NCBI GenBank assembly: GCA_030680795.1
Contig: JAUXUL010000050.1
Coordinates: 29,082-93,081, forward strand
Reading direction: 5' to 3'
DNA: 64,000 bases
Source: Anaerolineales bacterium
GTDB taxonomy: Bacteria; Chloroflexota; Anaerolineae; Anaerolineales; Villigracilaceae
This document shows positions 24,924-32,876 of the stretch, in pieces (within the stretch, counting starts at the first letter, position 1; each line of letters starts with the position of its first letter). A model generated the notes under the pieces. The model did no database searches. It was given only the letters and a program-made list of their open reading frames with translations, and had not been told where the DNA came from. Both the position numbers and the translations under genes were made by a program.

Positions 24924-27227
24924 CTAAGCAACAGCGGGTTGTTGGTATAAATATTTCTGGAAGTCAATAAAGATATTGCGGATGTTTTCAACACTGCCTA
25001 ATATTTCTTTTGCGTCGTCTAGCGCAAGATATTTGAGGGTGAGCAGATGCGGAAGTTTTTCCTGATCGAGTTCTTCGACACCTGTTTCAATGTATTTGGA
25101 CAATACGAATTCAACGAATTGTTTTTGCTGGACGGTGAGAGATGTAAATATTTTGGATTGTGCAGTTGCAACGCGCATTTCTCTTGTGATCGGTTGCACT
25201 GCAAAAGAGATATATTCCAGCACATCGAAGAGATCACTCTTTTCGGCGTTGATGAGCGATTGCATGATGTGTAATTGCTCTTTTCCGAAGCCAGCATCAG
25301 CCAGTTTTTCGAGTAGGGCTTTTCGCGTGTCAGGCTTCGACCAAATTTTTCGCAGTTGTTCTTCGTTCTTGAAGAAGTCAGGCAGTTTGCCGAAAAGTTT
25401 TTCCATGAATTGTTCAGCAGTGAGCGGTTTACAATCTGCATCGTAAAACAGGGTGGTCGCCATGTGCTGGATTTCGCGTTCCTTGCCATCGCTTAATTTG
25501 ATTTTGACCTTTACACGCGGCTCATATTCGGGAGGCAGCTCAGAGGTCTTTGGTTTGGACGGTGGTTTGGGATCATCAATGACAGGCTCTTCGGGTGGAC
25601 CATCCCATTCAGGGTCAGCGAAGTTGTGATGAGCATCTACAAAATCGTAGATGGTGAAATATTCCTTGCCATCGAAGAGACGAGTACCGCGCCCGATGAT
25701 CTGTTTGAATTCGATCATCGAATTGATGGGGCGCATAAGGATGATGTTACGGATGTTGCGAGCATCCACGCCAGTGGACAATTTTTGCGATGTTGTCAAA
25801 ATTGTCGGGATGGTTCTTTCGTTATCCTGGAATTGACGTAAATACTCTTCACCCAACGCACCATCATTGGCGGTGACACGGACGCAATACATCGGGTCTG
25901 TGCTTTTCTTGTATTGATTTATCAAATCGCGGACGGCGGCGGCGTGGTCTTGTGTGGCACAGAAGACAATGCCTTTTTCATTTTGATTGATCTCGTCCAT
26001 AAAGAGTTGCACGCGTTTGGCTTCGCGGGCTTTGATCTCGATGATGCGGTTGAAATCGGCTTCTTTGTAAACTTTGCCTTCTTCAATCTCGCCTTCGACA
26101 ATGGTGTCATCTGATGTGTAAATATATTCATCGAGCGAGGTCTTCATACGGCGGACTTTGAACGGGGTGAGAAAGCCGTCGTTGATGCCTTCTTTGAGCG
26201 AGTAGACGTAAACAGGTTCGCCGAAATATTTATAAGTATCAACGTTGTCTTTGCGCTTGGGTGTGGCGGTCAGACCGAGTTGTACAGCGGGCGAAAAATA
26301 ATCCATGATGGCGCGCCAGTTGCCTTCGTTGTTGGCTCCACCGCGGTGACATTCATCAATGATGATGAAGTCAAAATAATCCTTTTGATATTCGCCAAAA
26401 TACGGCGTATCTTCGGGCCCGCTCATGAAGGTTTGGAAAATGGTGAAGAAGATACTTCCGTTTGTTGGGACTCTTCCTTTTTTACGAATTTCGTCAGGTT
26501 TGATACGCACGAGCGCATCATCGGGGAAGGCAGAATAGCGGGTGAATTCGGAAAATGCCTGGTCAGCGAGAATGTTTCGGTCTGCCAGAAACAGGACGCG
26601 AGGGCGGCGGGAGGCGTCGCGTTTCAAGTTCCAGCGCGTTTGGTAGAGCTTCCAAACGATATGGAAGGCAATGGTTGTTTTGCCTGTACCTGTTGCGAGC
26701 GTTAGAAGGATACGGTTTTTGTTTTCGGCAATCGCGTTGAGCGCGTTGTTGACGGCGATCTCTTGAAAGTAATATGGGGGCTTGGTGCCGCCGATGTCTT
26801 CGAATGGGACGGGGTTGAAGCGCTCCTCCCATTCGTTGGTTGTGATGAAGGTTTTTTCCCAAAGTTCATCGGGAGTAGGAAAATTTTTTACAAGTCCCTC
26901 TTTGCCTGTGCTCATTTCGATTTGATAGATTTCCTTGCCATTCGCGGCATAGGTGAAGGTGAGTTTTAATTTTTCGGCGTAATTCTTTGCCTGCCCCACG
27001 CCTTCCCCGACAGAGAGTTCATCGCTTTTGGCTTCGATGACGGCCAGTTGACGGTTTTTGTAGAGGAGGATGTAATCGGTGATAAGAGGTTTGCCGCGCC
27101 CGCCAGCCTGGATTTTGCCTTTGGTGATGTGCCGTTCGCGCAGAATTTTGGAACCATCGATAACACCCCAGCCGCTTTCGCGCAGTTGGGGGTCGATGAG
27201 TTCGGCTCTGGTTTCGGCTTCGTTCAT
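24924..27227 (-). CDS. hsdR: Type I restriction endonuclease subunit R (EcoEI-like)
   Basis: A 767-residue motor-nuclease of a type I restriction system. The N-terminal nuclease has D51...E65-x-K67 (LITDYILLY, VIEAKSDE). The helicase has Walker A ATGTGKTT (177-184), IIIDECHRGG (288-297), LTATPKR and QIIGRGTRLF. The C-terminal helical domain has YISFAVQPITREMRV, as in EcoEI-type R subunits. Length is slightly short for the family but all motifs are intact. It lies downstream of the HsdM-S fusion on the same strand but is separated from it by about 640 bases holding a broken HsdS tail and an opposite-strand small gene. Confidence 0.95.
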   Translation of the reverse strand: MNEAETRAELIDPQLRESGWGVIDGSKILRERHITKGKIQAGGRGKPLITDYILLYKNRQLAVIEAKSDELSVGEGVGQAKNYAEKLKLTFTYAANGKEIYQIEMSTGKEGLVKNFPTPDELWEKTFITTNEWEERFNPVPFEDIGGTKPPYYFQEIAVNNALNAIAENKNRILLTLATGTGKTTIAFHIVWKLYQTRWNLKRDASRRPRVLFLADRNILADQAFSEFTRYSAFPDDALVRIKPDEIRKKGRVPTNGSIFFTIFQTFMSGPEDTPYFGEYQKDYFDFIIIDECHRGGANNEGNWRAIMDYFSPAVQLGLTATPKRKDNVDTYKYFGEPVYVYSLKEGINDGFLTPFKVRRMKTSLDEYIYTSDDTIVEGEIEEGKVYKEADFNRIIEIKAREAKRVQLFMDEINQNEKGIVFCATQDHAAAVRDLINQYKKSTDPMYCVRVTANDGALGEEYLRQFQDNERTIPTILTTSQKLSTGVDARNIRNIILMRPINSMIEFKQIIGRGTRLFDGKEYFTIYDFVDAHHNFADPEWDGPPEEPVIDDPKPPSKPKTSELPPEYEPRVKVKIKLSDGKEREIQHMATTLFYDADCKPLTAEQFMEKLFGKLPDFFKNEEQLRKIWSKPDTRKALLEKLADAGFGKEQLHIMQSLINAEKSDLFDVLEYISFAVQPITREMRVATAQSKIFTSLTVQQKQFVEFVLSKYIETGVEELDQEKLPHLLTLKYLALDDAKEILGSVENIRNIFIDFQKYLYQQPAVA

Positions 27228-27282
27228 TTTTACCTTTTTTGGACAGCCCGATTTTACTATCTGTCATTTTACACGACATTGG

Positions 27283-27316
27283 AAAACTGATATATGTTTG
27301 ATGACATATCAGTTTT
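27283..27316. promoter_or_regulatory. Palindrome upstream of hsdR
   Basis: AAAACTGATAT and ATATCAGTTTT are perfect 11-base arms around a 12-base spacer, 56 bases upstream of the hsdR start. It is a plausible regulator site for hsdR or the divergent small gene. On the plus strand it also ends in T5. Confidence 0.55.
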
Positions 27317-27443
27317 TCTTCGTTTTTACAATATGTCACCCGACCCGCTCTGCTACCTAAACTGTAAAACTGGCTCTTGTATGTTGGTATAGAAAAGTGT
27401 AATATGGACATAATCGAGCAAGCAACTTTTTCAGGAGGCAGCT

Positions 27444-27659
27444 ATGGGTCAAACTTCGAATAACCCGAAATTAGACAAGGCACTTTCCGATGCCCAGAAA
27501 GCCCGGCAAGAGTGGCAGGATGCTGAAAAAAACGCTAAAGATACCGAAGGGGCTACCTATGATCCAAGCGGGCAAAGCGGCCGGCAAGTAGCGGATGAAG
27601 CGAATCGGAAATATGAAGAGGCTTTACAGAAAGTCTCTGACGCCAAGCGCGGCAAGTAG
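27444..27659 (+). CDS. Small charged coiled-coil-like protein
   Basis: A 71-residue hydrophilic protein, helical at both ends (KALSDAQKARQEWQDAEKNA, NRKYEEALQKVSDAKRGK) with a Gly/Ser middle. AGGAGG stands eight bases before the ATG. I do not recognise a family. It is divergent from hsdR inside the restriction region, so it may be an accessory or cargo gene. A weak hairpin with T5 (27691-27713) follows. Confidence 0.6.
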   Translation: MGQTSNNPKLDKALSDAQKARQEWQDAEKNAKDTEGATYDPSGQSGRQVADEANRKYEEALQKVSDAKRGK

Positions 27660-27690
27660 AAACAGGTAAATTGCGTTTTTAATAGGGCGG

Positions 27691-27713
27691 GCAGATAGCC
27701 TGCCAGTTTTTGA
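27691..27713 (+). terminator. Weak terminator
   Basis: GGCAG/CTGCC 5-bp stem followed by AGTTTTTG. Confidence 0.35.
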
Positions 27714-27739
27714 TTCCCTAGCGGGTCTCATACCCCGCC

Positions 27740-27812
27740 GCTCTGCGGCGTGATAAGATTTGGGCATGAGTCGTCTTATATAGCAGACCGATACCCCGTC
27801 CGCTTGCGGCGG
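27740..27812. repeat. Short GC palindromic repeats
   Basis: Two related hairpins, ACCCCGCCGCTCTGCGGCG and ACCCCGTCCGCTTGCGGCGG(GGT), lie 65 bases apart. They are of the kind found dispersed in genomes of this group. Confidence 0.45.
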
Positions 27813-27862
27813 GGTAGTTCATTTAAAGAGTCTGACTTTTTTTTGGGGGGTTGATAACACAA

Positions 27863-28009
27863 TCATAAATCACCACTGAATGCTTTACTCAACACACTCT
27901 TCTTCAACTCCTCCAGCGACTCCACCTACTGCTGATAAATCTCCTCCGACCTCCCCGTTTCAGCGGACAGCGCCTCCAGCCCCCCGACAATGGCGCGTTG
28001 TTCGGCGAT
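27863..28009 (-). pseudogene. Broken duplicate of the HsdS tail
   Basis: Encodes AEQRAIVGGLEALSAETGRS then EEIYQQ, a stop codon (TAG, 27926-27928), then in the same frame VESLEELKKSVLSKAFSGDL. It is a near copy of the last 49 codons of the HsdM-S fusion gene (28123-28269), about 260 bases further along. It has no target-recognition domain and cannot make a full S subunit. Confidence 0.85.
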
Positions 28010-28019
28010 GAATCGGTGC

Positions 28020-28116
28020 GGGATAAATCCCTGCCTCAGTTCATGAAAGTCGAATAAATTCGACTCACTTGCGCCAGCCCGAAGGGCTTCCACGCTCTGA
28101 GACAGGACTTCAGTCC
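28020..28116. repeat. Four perfect micro-palindromes between the two HsdS tails
   Basis: GGGATAAATCCC (28020-28031), AGTCGAATAAATTCGACT (28048-28065), AGCCCGAAGGGCT (28076-28088) and GGACTTCAGTCC (28105-28116) lie in under 100 bases. Their 2-3 base centres suggest cruciform or RNA hairpin potential. Confidence 0.7.
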
Positions 28117-28122
28117 GCCGAA

Positions 28123-30075
28123 TCATAACTCTCCCGCAAATGCTTTTTGCAAGACACTCTTCTTCAACTCTTCCAACGCCTCCACCTTGGACTGATAAAT
28201 CTCCTCCAACCTCCCCGTTTCAGCGGACAGCGCCTCCAGCCGCCCGACGATGGCGCGTTGTTCGGCGAGTGGGGGGATTAGCACAGGTATAGAATAAACT
28301 TCATTTCGATTTATTCCTGGCTTTACACCTTTTGCTAATTTGGGCAATTCAAGACTCTGCAAAAGGTAATAAATAAATTTCAAATCATGCTTCTCAGCTT
28401 CAAATGTAACGAAAGCAGAACCTTTTCGTCCAACGATAATGCTTGACTTATCATAATAAAATTCATCAGTTCTATCTTTTTCGCCATTTGCTCCATAAAC
28501 AGGGTATAGTCCATTCGACTTCCTTTTAGAATCTGGCAATGGTTTTCCATACTCTAGTTTTAGAACTTCGCCAAGCTTCATTTCTTGCCATTGATGTTTC
28601 GAATATTTTCGAACATCATTTGTGAAGCTAAAAATTGGCGATCTTAAAATTTCAGAACCTTCACTATCTAAAGCTTTTATATCATCTAATATATCTTGAG
28701 GGTTGCGGAAAGTTGTTTCATTTTTCCTGCTCGGATTTTTTACAGACAGATCGTATGTGATTTTGTCAACATCTGCCAAGTTGACAACCCAAGAGTTTTC
28801 AGAAAGTGCCTTGGTTTTTTGTGAATGTACAAAATCCATTAAATCATTTTCGTTGAGTGGGGCGGTCTTCCCTAAATTTCTATCAAGATTAAGTTGGTAA
28901 TACCAAATATTTTTTGTGGGTTTGCCTTTTTCAAAAAATAGCACTACGGTTTTTAAACCAGCACCAACAAAAGTTCCACGAGGTAAATCTAATATGGTAT
29001 GTAAATTACAGTTGTCCAATAAGAATTTTCGCAATGATATGGAAGCGTTATCTGGATTAGAAAGGAATGTATCTGTGATCACCACGCCCGCGCGACCGCC
29101 TGCCTTCAAGATCTTGATGAAGTGCTGTAAAAACAAAAACGCCGTCTCGCCCGTTTTGATCGGGAAGTTCTGCTGCACCTCGGCGCGTTCCTTGCCGCCG
29201 AAGGGCGGGTTCGCCAGCACCACGTTATAACGATCCCTCTCCTGAATATCAGACAGATTCTCCGCCAGCGTGTTGGTATGCAGAATGTTCGGCGCCTCAA
29301 TCCCATGCAGGATCATATTCATGATCCCGATGATATACGCGAGCGACTTCTTTTCCTTGCCGTAGAAGGTCTTTTTTTGAAGTGTATCAATGTCATTCGT
29401 TGTGAGATTCTTTTTGGCTTTGAGATACTCAAATGATTCGCACAAAAAGCCTGCCGAACCGACTGCTCCATCGTAGATGGTCTCCCCGATCTTCGGATTC
29501 ACCACCTTCACGATCGTCTTGATCAACGGACGCGGCGTGTAATACTCACCGCCATTGCGACCGGCGTTGCCCATGTTCTTGATCTTGTCCTCATACAACG
29601 CGCTCATCTCATGCTTTTCTTTCGACGAACGAAAGCGCAGTTCATCCACGAGATTGATCACCTCACGCAAGTTGTATCCGCTCTGGATGCGATTCTTCAA
29701 CTCAGAAAAGATTTCACCGATCTTGTATTCAATCGTATCTGCATGGTCAGCCGTCGTCTTGAACTTCTTGAGATACGGAAACAATTTCACGTTCACAAAA
29801 TCGATCAGGTCATCGCCCGTCATCGCCTTGTGATGGTCTAGCTTCCCTTCCTTATCCTTTGGCGTTGCCCACTTCTCCCATCTAAAATCGCCAGTGATGA
29901 TCGGCGAGTACGACTTCCCAGAAAGCTCCGCTGCATCCTTGCGATCCTTTTCCAGATCATCCAAATATTTCAGGAACAGAATCCATGAAGTCTGTTCCAC
30001 ATAATCCAATTCACTGGAACAGCCCGCGTCTTTCCATAATTTATCGTCAATATTTTTGAAGGTTTGTTCGAACAT
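28123..30075 (-). CDS. Fused type I modification (HsdM) and half-specificity (HsdS) protein
   Basis: 650 residues. The HsdM part (1 to about 480) has the helical N-domain, a SAM motif in the unusual form DGAVGSAGF (202-210; usual form D-x-x-x-G-T/S-G-G-F), the N6-adenine catalytic motif NPPF (289-292) and NMILHGIEAPN. The HsdS part (about 495-650) has one target-recognition domain, beginning WQEMKLGEV and ending VLIPPLAEQRAIV, and one coiled coil to KAFAGEL. Normal HsdS has two of each, so two fusion chains would have to pair, predicting a symmetric recognition site. AGAGGAAA precedes the ATG. HsdR lies downstream on the same strand. Confidence 0.92.
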   Translation of the reverse strand: MFEQTFKNIDDKLWKDAGCSSELDYVEQTSWILFLKYLDDLEKDRKDAAELSGKSYSPIITGDFRWEKWATPKDKEGKLDHHKAMTGDDLIDFVNVKLFPYLKKFKTTADHADTIEYKIGEIFSELKNRIQSGYNLREVINLVDELRFRSSKEKHEMSALYEDKIKNMGNAGRNGGEYYTPRPLIKTIVKVVNPKIGETIYDGAVGSAGFLCESFEYLKAKKNLTTNDIDTLQKKTFYGKEKKSLAYIIGIMNMILHGIEAPNILHTNTLAENLSDIQERDRYNVVLANPPFGGKERAEVQQNFPIKTGETAFLFLQHFIKILKAGGRAGVVITDTFLSNPDNASISLRKFLLDNCNLHTILDLPRGTFVGAGLKTVVLFFEKGKPTKNIWYYQLNLDRNLGKTAPLNENDLMDFVHSQKTKALSENSWVVNLADVDKITYDLSVKNPSRKNETTFRNPQDILDDIKALDSEGSEILRSPIFSFTNDVRKYSKHQWQEMKLGEVLKLEYGKPLPDSKRKSNGLYPVYGANGEKDRTDEFYYDKSSIIVGRKGSAFVTFEAEKHDLKFIYYLLQSLELPKLAKGVKPGINRNEVYSIPVLIPPLAEQRAIVGRLEALSAETGRLEEIYQSKVEALEELKKSVLQKAFAGEL

Positions 30076-30455
30076 ATAATTTCCTCTATGCCCTTACCTC
30101 TATCTTTTCCAAGTATACCCGACGCGTATGATGTCCATGACGGACGCTGGGAGGAGAAAAATAGTGAATGATAAACGTTTTGCATAAAAAGAAGTAGATG
30201 CTGTCTTTTACGATAGTCAATGTCTAAACCTAGGCATCCAGTCAGGGCAGGGGAGGCGACTCTATCCGCGTGGAAAGGGACAAATTATGGGCAGCCAGCC
30301 TCAGGTCCGAGTGTGAAGCGAGCGGATCTTCTTTTTCTGTCCATCGTATATAGTCTGGCGACCATTATCCGCATTTCGAGAAGTGGGGGATTACTTCCCT
30401 CTCAGGACAGCAGGCGAGTGAGCGTCGACCTCGCTAAGATATTTCGTATTGCTAT
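30076..30455. other. Stretch without a confident gene upstream of the tandem units
   Basis: Must contain the hsdM-S promoter on the minus strand. An 82-codon plus-strand frame (30220-30468) runs into the first tandem unit but has no Shine-Dalgarno and no recognisable domain. Confidence 0.4.
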
Positions 30456-31118
30456 CGATAAGTATTAACAGGTCTAACTTGGAGTTTGACTTTTCGGGTT
30501 CGGCTAAAAGTTGTTCGGCTGGCAATGCGTCTTTACTCCCCGCCCCTGAGGCTCGAAATCAAGGGTTGGCGAATTGCCCCGACATTCCCGCGTTTACGGA
30601 GGGAGCGTCCGCCGCTGAATTTCCGTGCCGCTTCGAAGCGAATGATGCGGAGCAAGAATTCGCTGAGGGGCACGGGCGGCGAGATCCCGAAGTGCGGAGA
30701 GGGGCAAGGCGGAGCGTTCCAGCTCTTGATTTTGAGAGGGCGGGAGAGTAGCATTGGGCATTCCAGCCGAACCCGTTGTTGGTCCTGGTTTCAATCAGGT
30801 TCTGAGAACGTTGGGGAAGTCTCCTGCGGATTTGTTTCCGGTCAACAGGATCACGGCTATGTGTTCCAAGTGTCGGCAGCCTATTGCACGTGGCGAGGGC
30901 TATCGTCATAATAGGGTGGGGGAGAAGAAGGTTTATTGTGTTGATTGTCACGCTAAAATGGGTTTGCCACTTCGAGTATAGAATTTATGTTCACATCTTG
31001 TCATTTAGTCATATTAGTCCAAACGAAAAAAAAGTTTTTGAGTAGATTGAAAATTGAATTGTTGAGCAGATGAAAAGTTGAAAGGTTGGTAGTTTGCTTA
31101 TGATAACTTTTATGTTTG
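30456..31118 (+). repeat. Tandem unit 1 (663 bp)
   Basis: Begins with CGATAAGTATTA (30456-30467). It contains GGGTTCGGCTAAAAGTTGTT and the zinc-ribbon reading frame and ends in an A/T-rich GAAAAGTTGAAAGGTTGG segment just before the next CGATAAGTATTA. The whole unit is repeated once more at 31119-31786. Confidence 0.85.
30754..30981 (+). CDS. Zinc-ribbon protein, copy 1
   Basis: A 75-residue ORF from TTG (GGGAGAG lies upstream). The N-terminal GIPAEPVVGPGFNQVLRTLG segment is followed by a zinc ribbon CSKC-x21-CVDC and GLPLRV. I do not know a function; such ribbons bind nucleic acid or protein. Differences from copy 2 are mostly silent or conservative, suggesting selection on the protein. In this copy the upstream in-phase sequence is closed by a TAG because of two extra bases near 30733, so a long N-terminus is not available. 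Confidence 0.55.
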   Translation: MGIPAEPVVGPGFNQVLRTLGKSPADLFPVNRITAMCSKCRQPIARGEGYRHNRVGEKKVYCVDCHAKMGLPLRV

Positions 31119-31130
31119 CGATAAGTATTA
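31061..31130 (+). repeat. 70-bp direct repeat, copy 1
   Basis: GTTGAGCAGATG through GCGATAAGTATTA. It is repeated with a single inserted A at 31728-31798, immediately before the recombinase gene. Confidence 0.9.
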
Positions 31131-31615
31131 CCAGGTGTAGCTTAGAATTCTCGGGTTCGGCTAAAAGTTGTTCGGCTGGACAATGCGATTTCACTCTCCC
31201 GCCGCGAGGCTTAAAATCAATTGCTGATGAATTGCCCGCTTCACCCGCGTTCATGAGGGCGACATCCCCGGCGCCCAGTCTGAAAATTCTCCCTGGGGAG
31301 AATTTTCACGAGGGCGACGGAGAGACCGAATGCGGGAAGGGCAAGGCGGAGAACTCAGCGGTTGATTTTGAGGGCGGGAGAGTAGCATTGGGCATTCCAG
31401 CCGAACCCGCTGTCGGTCCCGGTTTCAATCAGGTTCTGAGAACGTTGGGGAAGTCTCCTGCGGATCTGTTTCCGATCAACAGGGTTACAACCAGGTGCTC
31501 GAAGTGTGCTGCACTTATTGCGCGTGGTGAAGGGTATCGTCATAATAGGGTGGGGGAGAAGAAGATTTATTGCGTTGATTGCCATGCTGAGATGGGTTTG
31601 CCACTTCGATTTTAG
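31094..31615 (+). CDS. Zinc-ribbon protein, copy 2 (long frame)
   Basis: The frame is open for 173 codons. Only the last about 75 (LGIPAEPAVGPGFNQVLRTL onward, ribbon CSKC-x21-CVDC, ending GLPLRF) match copy 1. The first about 95 residues are low-complexity repeat translation with no Shine-Dalgarno for the 31094 start. The likely gene is therefore TTG near 31388 to 31615, mirroring copy 1. The long version cannot be excluded. Confidence 0.45.
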   Translation: MLMITFMFAISITRCSLEFSGSAKSCSAGQCDFTLPPRGLKSIADELPASPAFMRATSPAPSLKILPGENFHEGDGETECGKGKAENSAVDFEGGRVALGIPAEPAVGPGFNQVLRTLGKSPADLFPINRVTTRCSKCAALIARGEGYRHNRVGEKKIYCVDCHAEMGLPLRF

Positions 31616-31786
31616 AATGTGTGTTCACTCCTTGTCATTTAGCCATATTTCATCAGTGAGGTTTTGAAATGGATTTGAGATTGAGTAAATTGAAAATTGA
31701 AAAATTGAAAAATCGAAAAATTGAAAAGTTGAGCAGATGAAAAGTTGAAAGGTTGGTAGTTTGCTTATGATAACTTTTATGTTTGC
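31119..31786 (+). repeat. Tandem unit 2 (668 bp)
   Basis: Second copy of the unit, bounded by CGATAAGTATTA at 31119 and again at 31787. The middle section is diverged from unit 1 while both ends are highly similar. Confidence 0.85.
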
Positions 31787-31798
31787 GATAAGTATTAT
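31728..31798 (+). repeat. 70-bp direct repeat, copy 2
   Basis: Same as 31061-31130 apart from one base. It is preceded by a run of ATTGAAAA-type words (31690-31727). Confidence 0.9.
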
Positions 31799-31809
31799 TA
31801 TCGTAAGCA

Positions 31810-31837
31810 TTGACAAATACAAAAAACTTCGTATAAT
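31810..31837 (+). promoter_or_regulatory. Consensus promoter of the tyrosine recombinase
   Basis: Perfect TTGACA (31810-31815), 16-bp spacer, perfect TATAAT (31832-31837). The predicted transcript start falls at or next to the ATG at 31845, so the mRNA would be leaderless. Confidence 0.85.
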
Positions 31838-31844
31838 GACCCCT

Positions 31845-32873
31845 ATGGCAAAGAAAACCGAAGCTCCTCTGGTGATCACGGATGTGATGGCGAAGTACAT
31901 TGATGTGGTGCGGCTCTCGCGCAGTGCACATACAGCACGTGCGTATGAGAATGGGCTCAAGGTTTTCAAAGCATTACTGGTTGAAAAATGGCTGGACCCC
32001 CATTCCACCCCCATTGAAAAACTCACAGAGGACCTACTCTCTCCCTTTGCCATGTATCTCAAGGTCTTTGCGCCGGCCACCGAACATCTGTATTTGCAAG
32101 CCGTCAAAGGCTTTTATGAATACTTGGACTCAGAGCGCTATGTCGAAGTCAACATTTCGCGCGTGCGCACGATCATACATCAGCGTGCGCGCCGCCCCGG
32201 TATTCGTCTTCCCCAATTCCCATCTGACGATATTGAACGCCTGCTGGCCTTTGTAAGCGATCCATCCAATTTGATCCAACCTGGGGAAAACGACAAGAAA
32301 GCCAACGAACGGTTACGCGCAATGCGAGATCGTGCCTTTTTGCTCGTTTTAGCGGATACAGGTTTGCGCGTCCACGAGGCCTGTAATTTACGGCGCGGCG
32401 ACATTGATTGGAATGAAGGCCGTGCGCTGGTCATTGGCAAGGGTGATAAACAAGCCGTTATTCGATTTACAACTCATGCCATGAAAGCCATCAAGGATTA
32501 TCTCTCACTGCGCGCTGCGTTGGATGGCGGCTCGGGAAAACAATTGGCAGCTCTGCCGCTCTTCGCCCGTCACGACAAAGGCGCAGGCCGCAAGATAAAG
32601 CCTATCACGCCGACCACAGGCCGCAACATCGTGACAGAGCGCGTGAAGCAGATCCTCGGCAAGGACGCAGTCGGCAAGATCACACCCCACTCGTTCCGTC
32701 ATTACTTTGTGACAACAATTTTACGCAGATCAGGAAATCTTAAGCTGGCACAGGAACTTGCACGTCATAGCAATATGCAAGTGACTCAACGATATGCTCA
32801 TCTTAGTGATGATGAATTGGATAAAGGGTATTATGAAATTTTTGAAGAAAAAAGAAAACGAGCATCCAGCTAA
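31845..32873 (+). CDS. Tyrosine recombinase (XerC/D-like integrase)
   Basis: A 342-residue site-specific recombinase. The N-terminal SAM-like core-binding domain (about 10-115) is followed by the catalytic domain with the full set R175 (DTGLRVHE), K202, H282-x-x-R285 (PHSFRHYF), H308 (ARHSN) and nucleophile Y317 (TQRYAHL). The frame opens at 31761, but those extra residues translate the direct repeat; the ATG at 31845 follows the consensus promoter directly. It adjoins the tandem units and the restriction region, suggesting a mobile or rearranging element. A housekeeping Xer role is an alternative. Confidence 0.93.
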   Translation: MAKKTEAPLVITDVMAKYIDVVRLSRSAHTARAYENGLKVFKALLVEKWLDPHSTPIEKLTEDLLSPFAMYLKVFAPATEHLYLQAVKGFYEYLDSERYVEVNISRVRTIIHQRARRPGIRLPQFPSDDIERLLAFVSDPSNLIQPGENDKKANERLRAMRDRAFLLVLADTGLRVHEACNLRRGDIDWNEGRALVIGKGDKQAVIRFTTHAMKAIKDYLSLRAALDGGSGKQLAALPLFARHDKGAGRKIKPITPTTGRNIVTERVKQILGKDAVGKITPHSFRHYFVTTILRRSGNLKLAQELARHSNMQVTQRYAHLSDDELDKGYYEIFEEKRKRASS

Positions 32874-32876
32874 CAA

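Noticed and set aside
30220..30468. 82-codon frame before tandem unit 1
   Set aside because: No ribosome site or domain, and it ends inside the repeat boundary.
30456..32873. Classical integron
   Set aside because: The recombinase lacks an obvious integron-specific insertion, no attC-like folded sites were recognised, and the repeated units are copies of one gene.
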